NCBI GenBank assembly: GCA_963920665.1
Contig: OY987266.1
Coordinates: 26,834,248-26,898,247, forward strand
Direction of reading: 5' to 3'
Source: Straminergon stramineum
Taxonomy: Eukaryota; Streptophyta; Bryopsida; Hypnales; Calliergonaceae
Length of the DNA stretch: 64,000 nucleotides
The notes under the pieces are model-generated. The model did not search any database. It saw only the letters and a list, made by a program, of their open reading frames with translations, and was not told where the DNA came from. A program made the translations under genes and the position numbers. Shown here piece after piece: positions 13,687 through 24,735 of the stretch (position 1 is the first letter of the stretch; every line of letters begins with the position of its first letter).

Positions 13687-13767
13687 TTAATACAATTTAA
13701 AAGGAAAAAAATAGCTTAGATATAATGTTTGACTATTTTGCAATGGATCTAGTCCTTTAGGGGTTAA

Positions 13768-13929
13768 TACAAAACTTGAAGAATTGTTATATAGGAATTC
13801 AATATTTGTCTCAAGATGGTGTCTAGAAATAATGTGAAATTGCAAGGGATTAAATTCAACCTTGAAATCAATGAAAATAGAAAGGGCAATGTAGCACACA
13901 AGAAAAACTATAAACAAATGAGAAGCCAT
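13768..13929 (-). pseudogene. N-terminal fragment of a putative secreted-protein gene, cut at a transposon end
   Basis: On the minus strand an ORF starts at 13929 with a typical signal-peptide sequence (MASHLFIVFLVCYIALSIFI), then about 34 further codons. After codon 54 it runs into TTAACCCCTAAAGGAC, the terminus of the TTAA element family, and stops within it. A TATA-like box lies about 95 bp upstream. I read this as a small secreted-protein gene disrupted by an insertion; it could also be a chance ORF. The family is not recognised. Confidence 0.3.
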
Positions 13930-14018
13930 AAATGTTTGGTTCTAAATTAGTAGAAATATGGTGATGAATGTTCTATTTTCAATTATTGAAGGGCACTTTC
14001 AAAATTCATATTGCATGC

Positions 14019-14033
14019 CATTTATAAATATAA
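14019..14033 (-). promoter_or_regulatory. TATA-like box upstream of the truncated secreted-protein ORF
   Basis: On the minus strand the sequence reads TATATTTATAAATGG, 90-105 bp before the ATG at 13929. This is normal spacing for a core promoter with a leader of about 65 nt. Confidence 0.3.
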
Positions 14034-14039
14034 GAAGGT

Positions 14040-14684
14040 TGCTTTGGGGATACATCATGGCCCATATGTAGAACTATGCCATGATTGTGATTGCTATGAA
14101 CTAAAATAGTTGTCTACTAGCTTTCACTTTCAAAAATTATAACTAAATGTCAAGTATTTGAAAAATTATACAACTTCTTACATTCACTCGGGATTTCATT
14201 TTCCTTTCATTCAAAATTCATCAATCATACCAACTAAGCCCAATTTCAATTGACCTAGTAAAGGGTTGTTTCTTAGACATGTAACCTTTCACCTATAATC
14301 AACACTACCCAAATTACAACATTTGCATTTGGACCAAATAGTGTTACAAAAAAATAGATATAGATTACACAAATATAAACAATCAAAATATGAGAGTCTA
14401 TTTGAGAGCCTGTTTTTTGGTACATTTAGAAGCAATACTTTAAAAATTCATAACTTATTCCTACAATGTTCAAAGAATACATGCTAAAGTGCATTAGAAT
14501 CCTCTCTCAATTACCAACAAGATTTTATAAAATAATTTATGTTTCAAAAAGTAGCTATGCTTAGTTGTAATTAGTGACAATTATAGGTGAACAAACTTTG
14601 GAATGAATATCATTCACGACCCAATTGCCAAGAACATTATAACTCAATATAAACTTAATTGTTAAATAAATTCATTATGTATAT
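14040..14684. other. AT-rich spacer
   Basis: Nothing recognisable. Confidence 0.5.
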
Positions 14685-15431
14685 TTAACCCCTAAAGTTC
14701 AAAATTGCGTTTCTTGGCAACATGGTGATTTGGGGCAATTCACTACAAACATAATTTTTAATTTTTTTTGCTAAAATTTTCACACAACATGAGCCCGAGG
14801 AGTAGCTTGAAGGCCCAACAATTTTGAGAACATTTGACTACATAGTTAAAAGTTATTGCATGATATGTCATTTTCATTGCTCAACGAGTAGCCTAGGCAA
14901 CTCCAAAAACTTCTTTGAAAATTACTTTTAAAAAAATAAAAATATGAAATTGGTTCCCTAGATTTTTATTATACATGGGAAGCTTTGAATGATTCCATTT
15001 TGATTAATGAGATGAAAGTTATGAGGGGTTTTAGTTTGTGGGTAGGTATGGTTTTCAAAGACTCCATACCTACCCACAAACTAAAATCCCTCATAACTTT
15101 CATCTCATTAATCAAAATGGAATCATTCAAAGCTTCCCATGTATAAAAAAAATCTAGGGAACCAATTTCATATTTTTATTTTTTTAAAAGTAATTTTCAA
15201 AGAAGTTTTTGGAGTTGCCTAGGCTACTCGTTGAGCAATGAAAATGACATATCATGCAATAACTTTTAACTATGTAGTCAAATGTTCTCAAAATTGTTGG
15301 GCCTTCAAGCTACTCCTCGGGCTCATGTTGTGTGAAAATTTAGCAAAAAATGAATCAAATTTCCATTCATAGTGAATTGCTTAAAATTGCTATGTTGCTA
15401 GAAAAATGAAGTTTTGACCTTTAGAGGTTAA
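14685..15431. mobile_element. Foldback derivative of TTAA family A: near-complete inverted repeat
   Basis: Two arms of about 363 bp face each other around a 12-nt loop at 15052-15063. The inner stem GTTTGTGGGTAGGTATGG (15034-15051) pairs perfectly with 15064-15081. Identity stays high outwards through the AAGCTTTGAAT, CTACTCGTTGAGCAATGA and CCCGAGGAGTAGC blocks. Both ends carry CC(C/T)CTAAAG-type termini followed by TTAA (14685-14688 and 15428-15431). Each arm corresponds to the left part of the family A elements at 10.4 and 11.9 kb, so this is a head-to-head derivative. A transcript would form a very long hairpin. Confidence 0.8.
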
Positions 15432-16780
15432 CAATTGAATTGGATGCTCTAGATGACATTGTTATACAACACCCAATTGGTTTGATTTGAATAGAGCAAA
15501 CATTATAGAATGCGAGATGCAATAATAATGCTCAAAGTGATGAATTTTGTCATAAGACCTTGAATAAACAAACTCTTATTATGCATTGTTTCCAAGAAGA
15601 ATTGGAGCTATTCATCTATCCTCAAAGCAATTATAATCTCAAATAGTGAAAAATGATTTGGAAATTGCATTATGTATTGTATTAGAAGTAGCAATTCAAA
15701 TGACTTAGGATATCATGTTACAATACAAACTACAAAACAAGTTACATTCCCATAACACTTATAGAATAGAATTGGTGATCTATTAATACCACAGCCATGA
15801 AAAAATTATTACTCAATAAAATAGTGCAAAAATTTGAATTGTGCAAAATTCCTCAAAATAAATAAACAAATTATAGTTGAATGTGGTCTGTCAATTTGGA
15901 TCAAGATGAATTTCAAATGAAAGTGGAATGAAAATCACATTACTTGAGATAATATAAGAATATTTTAGACCACATTATATTGATCTAACCTTTGCATTTC
16001 TTATTTGAACTTTTGTAAAGATGTGTAATAAACAACTTGAGAAATAATTTGATATTGATATTCACATAGAAGTCATAGATTTCAAATAATGCAATATATA
16101 CCTATGGTAAATTTGTAATTCAAATCTTATCACAAATATATATTAATTATAATTTAAAACTTACATATTCAATGGCATCAACAATTTGGTTGAAGTTTCT
16201 TGCAATGAATTTGTAATTATAAAATCCTAAATATAACTATTGTAAAATTCACTCAATAAATTTGTAAAGCTCATTTTTATAGTCCACATTCTAAAGTACA
16301 ATAGACATGTTTTGTGACTTGGCACACATCCAATTTTCTATAATAGAAGATTAGTAAAATATATTCTCAAAAATCCACACCATTCTATCACTATTCAACT
16401 AATGCATGAAAATTTGGATGGATGAAAAAATGCATCTCATGAAAACCAAGGAGCCCTCTAAAGTATAAATTGCATCATACAAAATATGGACTCCAAGTAC
16501 ACTTTTTCCAGAAATTTATACAAAAACAATCTTGTTCCAATGAGGCACACTATTTAACCCTAGAAGGGCTTGAAAGCCCTTTGTGGTTGTATAGTATATC
16601 ATTTATTTGGTGGTATTTGATTAGGAAAACATTTACCAAATACTTTTCAATACAAAGTAAACTAATGATCATGATAGTATGTAAATAAAAATGTAACATA
16701 ATTCATCTATTAAACCACAATTGAAGAGTTATAAAGCTAAATACAAGTCATATAGAGGAACCCCAAGGGCCTTTCAAGAG
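15432..16780. other. AT-rich spacer
   Basis: No gene recognised. A small 8-bp-arm hairpin (AAGGGCTT/AAGCCCTT) sits at 16564-16581 beside a TTAACCCTAG element-like end. Confidence 0.5.
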
Positions 16781-17001
16781 TTAACCCCTAAACAACATGA
16801 CAAACATTTTTTGTCCAATGAAATTCTCTTGTGTATGACAGAAATGCAACTATTCATCCTCGGAATTAGGAGTGGAAAGGGGAGATCTCCTACAATAATT
16901 TGACTCCCAATGAGTATTTTTTATTTTTTTTAAGTGGATGATGTCACACGGTTCCAAAATGGCTGATTTCCACGGTTACCAGCCTGGCGTTCAAGGGTTA
17001 A
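16781..17001. mobile_element. TTAA-flanked MITE (213 bp), copy 1 of a pair around the aminopeptidase gene
   Basis: Begins CCCCTAAACAACATGACAAA at 16785 and ends GCGTTCAAGGG at 16997, flanked by TTAA on both sides. The interior (GGGGAGATCT, CCAATGAGTATTTTTTATT, GATGTCACACG, GATTTCCACGG) is found in reverse orientation at 24505-24731. It lies about 280 bp beyond the stop codon of the aminopeptidase P gene. Confidence 0.7.
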
Positions 17002-17283
17002 ATTGACTTAGGTACCGTATCAACTCCCATTCACTCAAAAACGTGATTGCTCATAAAAAATCTCACAATCAGTGATTCCAAAGAAAGAAAAACACAAAAA
17101 AGTGCATTTGTATAACAAGAAGCATTCTTGGTCTTTACACTGATATATGATTATGGATGCACCAAAGCACCAATATTAAAACAGATGTCGATGCCTTAAA
17201 TTAAACTACTTGTACTCCTTCGACAATAGAAACTAAACCTGATGGATAATTGTCAAGAGTTTATCCAAATCAGCAAGAGATGC

Positions 17284-20200
17284 TCATCTCGGAAGTGGCT
17301 CTGTCGCTTTATTAAGCCATTCCAACTCAGGACCCGAGAGCAACGAGCTAACCTTTTCCCGACAAACTTTGTGATATTCATCAACCCAGTCCTTCTCAAC
17401 TTCAGACATCAATGATAAATCCATCAGCTTTGTCTGGTATGGCACCTACACACCACAAACAAGTCTCATTTGAAATTTGGTATCCACTATACATTAGAAA
17501 CATATGAAAGCACCGGTAGTACAAGAGATTTCTAAAATAATTCAAATTCGTAGCACAGAAAACATCTAAGATCCTGCTTCACATATTTCTCCTGATTAAC
17601 ACAAGGTAAGCACATCAGGTGGTCTTAACAGTAGCAATGAAGGTTCAGAAATCCTCACCCAAGTAATGTGTTCGAAAGCAAGATAGCCCTTATCCCCAAA
17701 ATTGTGCTTTGCTTGTGCCTCCTTTACAATCATAACATTTTCAATTCTGACCCCAAAGTTTCCATCCTCGTAGTATCCGGGTTCTGTTTCCCACCACCAC
17801 CACCACCTTGATTTAGTCACTCTTCTGAGAATGAACACCGTGACTCAAATTCTGAGAACGATTACAATCAAGAGCCCATACCCGAAAAACTATGTATCCA
17901 GGTAACAAAAATCCAATGCCACCTTCATTTTCTTGCATCCAAGCTACTGAGTACAAATTTAAGAAAAATGATGACAGAAGGGTTACTGATATTAAATAAT
18001 AGATTGTCAAGACCAATTTCTCTTCTATATGACATACAGGAGGAGTCTATTACCATTAGTTACGGTCATGTTCGCCTGCAATGCGACGTTCCTAGCTTGA
18101 GGCCTGAAGCTGATAAGATGAGGTCCTGTTTGCAGAATGGAGTAAGAATTTATATTGAAAAGAAGAAAATTCAATATTTCGGTGAAGTTATTCGTAAAAA
18201 GTCGGACACCACGATGGTCTCTGACAGTCCAGAATGAGGAAACGGTTGGTACAAAAGTTCTTTACCTACCAACATTACAATGTGCAACAGAAATCCAACC
18301 GACAGTTCTACAAACAAAGCATTCAGTTTTACAACAGAGATGTAAAAGGGGAGAAGAGGAATCATACCTTCATGCACATTAAGGTAGGAACCCACACCAT
18401 GGCCAGTTCCATGCCTATAGTCCAAGCCATCCTTCCACAAGGGAACCCTTGCCAAGATGTCAAGCGCATGACCTGTCATTGAGTATCATTCCAATCAACC
18501 ATTTGTTGCTACAATATACATACCAGTACATGAAAACTAAAAATGCCTCGACATATCCTGCAGGTTCTGAGAACATTTTCTAGATTCAAAGTGAAAAAGT
18601 TACGGTTTCTCAAGAGAACTCTTGTAGTAACTTCACAGACTAAACATATGGGAACATATGCAGCGTCGGCAGATCTGAGATCGTAGCATTGACATGTGAA
18701 GTGCCTCACTCAAGAGAAAGAACAGCAGCATACTGATTAGAAGGCGAAAGGTCAAAAAGGATAACATTAAATCCGGCAGACAAATAGGTGCTGGGTAGGA
18801 AAAGTAAGGTTACAATTTCAAATCGTACCTGTAGTGCCAGTAGGGAAAACAGCCATGTCTAGCGCAATATGTCCCTTCAACACCTGCACCTCTAAAACTA
18901 GCACATTAGGTCAAGGAAACCGTCACGACAGTCACAAGGGATCCTCTTCGCGATCCAATCATGACTCCAAGCTAAGAGGGCACCTCAAAAAAAGAATGCC
19001 CGAAACTACTAGATACAAAAATACCAATGTACCACAGCAAGGTCTCGTTGATAGGATATCACAACAATAGAAACCACTAAGACTCATCATTATGATAACA
19101 TAAATACCTGAGTAGCACAAGTTTTCTCATGAGATGTCGGTTTCCCAAAGTGCATAGTCCTGGTAATATCAGTCGTACCATCCAGGTACTTCACGACCAG
19201 CAGAAAAAGTCATCAGTACGGGAAGATGGCAAAGGCAATGTGCATAGAGCCGATACAAATGTTAAGGTCATAGACCCGCAAACATGGGAGTAATCATTGC
19301 CAAGAATATGCAGCCCAAGTCCAAAACGCGAAATTTGACACTGTTCCCAAATGTAACATGACCGCCTGAATATGAAAACCAATGAAGATAAATGTATGCA
19401 GTGTACACCTCACCTGGCCTCCCGAGTCACACAAATACATAGAATCAGGCTGCATTTCTGCGCAAGTCTCTTCCTTAGCAGCATAGTGAATGATGGCTGC
19501 ATTACCTCCTACGGAGCTGATGGTCTCAAAGCTCAAACCCTTAAAATGCTGCAAACAATATCCAAAGAAGTAACAGCTTTCAACACCAGAGGTAAAGATG
19601 CATACGAGCAATTATTTTTGGACAATCCATGGAGACATGCCCTCCATCCAAGACTCTTCTAAGAATTTCCAATCGGATCACATTCATCTCAAAATTTAAG
19701 CACTGATTGTACCCGCAAAGAAGACACTTCAGGAATTGAACAAAAATTGGACAAGAAAATCTAAACAGGATATGCACTGACAAGTTATGCTGCAGCTTCA
19801 CATTAACCAGTGCCATCAACGGACAAGACTTGAGACAGCATTGAATTGAATGAAACTTGCATGATGTACAACAAACAGAAATTAGACTATACACTTTACG
19901 TACTTTTGTGTTTGAAACAAGCTTAAGGAACTATTCTAGGACACAAAGTCGGGGTGTGCAATGAAGAAACTTCAGACTATGGCAAAAAAAGTGACGAGAG
20001 TAACGAAGTCATCAGAACTACAAGGAATAGACTCAAGCGGGCACCTCTTGCTTTGCTCTGAAAGTCTCAAGCTTATCTGCGACAGTCACCTCAGTCAGTT
20101 TTTCCTCCTCCCTGTATTAACATTCACACAAAAACCCTTTCAGATTAATCGTAACATGCCAAATGGTGTGTATGAGGACAAGGAGATGATGGGAAAGAAT

Positions 20201-23200
20201 TAATTGCGCAATTGTACGGTTGAGCAATGGCTTCAGAGGATCATAACCTGAGGTTAGCAAAGAGCACAGTCATCCAACAATACATAGGGTTTCATAACAG
20301 AATAGATTGATTTCCGTCACAAATATCTTGCTTAATTATTACTTCAAATGAAGGTGCTCACTCTGCTTGTCGCAAGCATTTCTGTAAAATCGACTTTAGA
20401 GAGGTCAAAGAAACGCATACGGGTGGAGGTAACAGAAGCATAGCTGCTGCTAAAATACTGGTCAGCCAAAACTATGTCTAGTTTAACCAGGACAGAGTAA
20501 GAGACAAAACTCTGACTACATACATCTAAACTGTACTAAGACTCGCATAATCTCGTTTATGAATAGGGTAAGGAACGCACGAGCGCTTGCGTTTAAGGGA
20601 GCCCTTCACTTCAGAAAAGTAGCCTGCTGCACCATATAAGTCTTGCATCTGCGTAAAATAATCGGTTGAACGCCAACCTCTGTTAAACGTAGGACAGATT
20701 ACCATACGCCTCGTCAGGGCAAACGAGAGTGAGTAGCAATTCATAAACAAAATGAAAGAAATAGATCAAGTGCTGGGTACAGTCAAACCTACACTAAAGT
20801 AAAATATCAACAACCAACAATACCAGAGTCAAAGAGATTGAACGACTGAAAATAACTTCCATTTAAGAGTAAGACTGAAAACCTGGGCATCAAGCCAAAA
20901 AATATAAGAAATGACTGCAGCCCCATCGCGGATATGAGCATTCCTCATACCATCCAGCTCCACTGGGTGCTGTTTTCTCAACAACAAAATTATGTACCCA
21001 TAAATCAAATTACAACCATGCGTCATTAAACTCCAATAAACCACTTGCATGCTAAAGAATGCTTCGCTATGATTTTTTATATTTCTTAGTACTTAACAAG
21101 ACTATACAAAAAGAGTAGTTTGAGTACTACTGGCCACGTTGATATTCAACCTAGAATAGACTTGCTATCCAGATTCTAGGAAACAGATATAAATACTAGC
21201 AGACGGCAACACAATAACAAAGAAAATCAGACAAAAACCTACCTTCAAAGCTTTTGCCAAAGCAAGAGGAGATTGCTGCAAAACAGCCCGATCAGCTGAG
21301 ACACGAGAATACACAGCAAAACTGCACGTTCCAGGATCAATCCAAATCAATGCACTTTGGGCATCATCAAGAGATCCTTCAACGATTGCATTTGACGAAT
21401 CCTCAGGCCCTTCTGCAGGTCTGGGCTCAGCAAATTCTGATTTCTCGTCATTTCCATAACCATTGGCATGTCCGTTCTTTTCAGCTGACTCCGCAGAAGC
21501 CTTCTTCACTGCAGATAGCTTCTCCGAGGCAAGGGCTTCCACATCTTCAAATACAGCCTCGTAGTCACGTAACTCCACTCCATTCTCACAAAGATACTGC
21601 TCGACCTGAAAGACATTTGCAGTAGACAAGATAAGGTACAAACAAAATATGTGAACCAATGTCCCAATATGATGCTAAAACCAACTGAACATTTCTCAAC
21701 AGTTACATAATTGAGATGCAGAATTATGAAGGTTTCGATGATACCTTCAGATCCACTTTTGCCTTATTCACATAATAGTAGGCAGAATCTCGTGTCACTA
21801 AGGCATAAGCATGGACTACAGGGTTGTAAAGCACGTCTCCTCCCCTCAGATTGTAAAGCCATGCGACCTGTGTATCCATATTCAGGGTACAATTAGCACA
21901 CTGACTCGCTCTAACACCCACATCGACTTTTGTAAGAACGAATACCAATGTCCGAAGTAACTTGCACTTAACTTGAACAAACGAAAATGGAATTTACAAT
22001 ATCTTGTCATTACCAAAAAAGAGCATACGCAAAGTAACACCACAAAAAATTCTCTAATAATAATTGCCGCTTTTGCCTAAGCGCACCACCTCCAACGTTC
22101 TTATCATCACGTTCCACATACCCGAACCCTCTCTACTCGCTCTTTACCCTATGCAGACATTTGATTTCCCAGGTCTATAAATGGTGGGATATGCACAACC
22201 AACTAACCGGATGAATCTGTTAGAGAAACAAACGAATAATCAAGTTGAATATGTAGGAGCGTGACACATTAAAGGAGGTGCTAGAAAATAAATCTTACCT
22301 CATCGAGAGTAGTCACAACAATTGCATGAGCTTTCTCCTGGTCCAGCTTCCCTCGCAAGTCACTTATCTTATCCTTTGCTGTCCTGCCAGTGAACTCCAA
22401 GGGCTGAATGCAAACAGGAGCCACAGCATGTGCGGGACGATTCTCCCACACTCTGTCAACTAGATTTTCTTTCAGTGAAACCAGTTTCTGGCTATGTTTA
22501 CTGAAGGCCTGTTGCCATCGATGTGCAGTGTCGACTGAAATGCAGGAAGGGTCAACCCCGACATTTGCATCTTTAGGAAGATTCTGCAATGACAATGAGA
22601 CATTGCTTAGAGACGAAAATTTTATACAACAGTAATAAAGCAGACATCGAAGCAAATCTGGGATCGAAAGACTGATTGACCTTCTCAGAACTCCACACAA
22701 AGTCGGTTCAGTAGACTCCTACTAAGACCAGAACCACAAACCCGCAATAAAACCCCAGTAAAAACGAATTAATAGTTTGAGAGTAAAGGGAGCACCCACA
22801 TCGGCGATCCAGTTCTCCAGAAGCGGATCTTCGCCAATCTTCATCAACTTCCATTGGTGACTCAGCTGTTGAGTAGCTTGCAGGAAGTATCGTCCATCTG
22901 TCCAGAGCAAGGCTTCATTTGCAGTGATCAACGCAATTCCTGCCCAGAAAAAGCAGTACAAATATCATGAGGAACTTTTCTCAAGCTCGCATATGTGATC
23001 ACGTAGCAGTAATACAAGCAGCGAAAGAGGTTATTCTTGCTTGTTTTAAAATGATTTGATCAAAGAGCGATAGATAATACAATGCGCTTTCAAATGCGCA
23101 CTGAAAATGTATTAGAGAATAAAAATGTGCGCAAGCTGTAGATTAAACCTAAACAACTACGCAAGAACTGCAACTAAACATTAAAACTATCATCAAATAA

Positions 23201-23969
23201 ACTATGTACAAATGATGTTGCTCTTGAATGCTAAAATGCAACCAATGTTTAAGGTTACACTGTGGATTTTACCAGCGCTTCCATTGAATCCTGATACAAA
23301 CTCCCGTCTCTTATCCGCATCAGCTACATACTCGCTCTGCATGCAAGTGCATAAATGTAAGCTGCCGAACATATCTGAGCCCCTAAATAGACGTCAATTA
23401 CTTCGTTCGCAATGCACACGAAATTTTCAAAAGTATCACTGGCACAAGAGTGACCTCTTCATACACCATAAACTCCCACCTTGAAACTACAAATAATGTA
23501 ATAATATCGCACTGCTACAGTCTCAGGAGTCAACCTTAGCTCAGGCACTTTCCGCACAACTGTCACTTGAACTAATTCTAAAACCTGCCTAAAAACACTA
23601 AAGAAAGAAACCCTAGCTTATTCTCTTCAAGAAGAAAGCATCGAAGTAAAAATGACAGCAACACCAGCGTATGAAAAATACAAAAAAACGCAAGAGGGAA
23701 AAAATACAAGTGAGCATCGAAACAATCTTCGATCTCCAAGCTGATGATTGTCAATCCCTGTAACGTCACGCACACCGAATGATCCAATTCCTTCCACGAA
23801 ATTCACACCAATTTTACTCCTGGCATACCACAGCATCCGAGAAACGAAAATAAGAAAATTACAAGAAACCGACGCCACTGACCTGATGATAATCCTCCGA
23901 AGGCACAACCAGAGCATGAAGAGGAGGCGAATGGCTCTCCATCAGCGGTCGCAGAAGCTCCAGCGCCAT
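17284..23969 (-). CDS. APP1: Aminopeptidase P (Xaa-Pro aminopeptidase, M24B), 16 exons
   Basis: Dimetal peptidase that removes an N-terminal residue preceding proline; cytosolic APP1 type. Exons in transcript order: 23883-23969, 23273-23336, 22800-22939, 22299-22583, 21745-21867, 21243-21605, 20883-20969, 20581-20648, 20045-20111, 19414-19548, 19108-19188, 18829-18883, 18368-18472, 18054-18125, 17659-17783, 17284-17445. Together they encode 672 residues, slightly longer than the usual 620-650. All five metal ligands are present: D469 (LCDSGGQ), D480 (TTDITRT), H543 (HGTGHGVG), E578 (NEPGYY) and E592 (VRIENV). The D-D spacing of 11 and E-E spacing of 14 are standard for the family. The start [20 protein letters not shown] matches plant APP1 N termini, and no transit peptide lies in frame. 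The extra length is an acidic, low-complexity insert in exon 6 (about residues 266-305). The donors of exons 8 (GTGCGT) and 9 (GTGCCC) are weak but are the only ones that keep frame. No breaks; apparently functional. Confidence 0.95.
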
Positions 23970-24500
23970 CGCTTCTTCCCGTTCTTCTGATTCCAACAAC
24001 GATCCACGGATTGCACTCCTCCTCGATTGCCTCAGTACAATTCCCTATCAGGCACCTAACGAAAGCACGAGAGGAATAAAAAAGCTTGAAAAAAAGCTGG
24101 ATCCTATTCCGTCGTTCGTCGGAAGCGCGGGAAGAGAAGCACTGCAGATGATGAGACAAGGAAGGGAACCCGACGAAATCGGAGTGATGAATGCACGGTA
24201 ATGCTTGATGTGCATACAGAAAGCGACGGGCCAGCTTCCACATTAAAGAGTGGCTATGGCGGAGCAGGAATCCCTTACATCCGCATTGATGAAGCAACAG
24301 CAACCCTTCAGCACCGTGGTGCCCCGAAAGCCAAGCCCATCATCAAAGCTGCGATTTCATCCTTCCTTTCCACGAATGTTGCTGCGTCTTCGGATGAAAT
24401 GGATGAAATCTAGACGTTGAGTGAATCGAAAATTCGAATGCGTGAACGTAGAGAAATGCTCTTGGTCTCGGATAGTGCCCACTGGTGGAATATATGAAGA
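23970..24500 (-). promoter_or_regulatory. Leader and promoter region of the aminopeptidase P gene
   Basis: CpG-richer than the flanking spacer. On the minus strand an upstream ORF opens at 24303 (Met, then Arg/Ser-rich stretches such as MWKLARRFLYAHQALP) and overlaps the APP start codon in a different frame. It could be an upstream ORF in the leader. No TATA box was recognised. Confidence 0.4.
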
Positions 24501-24735
24501 CTAACCCTTAGAGGACGGACTGGTGACCGTGGAAATCAACCCTTTTGGAATCGTGTGACATCATCATCTACATTAAAAATAAATAAAAAATACTCATTGG
24601 AGGTCAAAGTACTCTAAAAGATCTCCCCTTTTGGGATAAAATTTGAAGGTTGAATAGTTGCACTTTTGTCCTACGTAGAGAGATTCTTTGTCATTCATCG
24701 GACACAAATCATCCGCTTTGACGTTTAAGGGCTAA
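24501..24735. mobile_element. MITE of the 16785 family in inverted orientation, CTAA target duplication
   Basis: A 227-bp element (24505-24731) begins CCCTTAGAGGAC and ends ACGTTTAAGGG. It is the reverse complement of the MITE at 16785-16997 over most of its length. It is flanked by CTAA on both sides (24501-24504 and 24732-24735) in the same orientation, so the four flanking bases are a duplicated target, not part of the inverted terminus. Confidence 0.7.

Noticed and set aside
10426..13767. CCCTAAA words reminiscent of plant telomere repeats
   Set aside because: They occur once per element end next to TTAA, never in tandem; they are transposon termini.
17596..17838. Five-tryptophan run at the start of an apparent ORF
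   Set aside because: It is translation of intron sequence (a GGTGGT repeat) just before the acceptor of aminopeptidase P exon 15.
23803..24303. Minus-strand 166-codon ORF with an Arg/Ser-rich start upstream of aminopeptidase P, considered as an in-frame transit peptide
   Set aside because: It reads through the APP first exon in the wrong frame. The only plausible short intron I could draw (69 nt) is a multiple of three and does not correct the frame.
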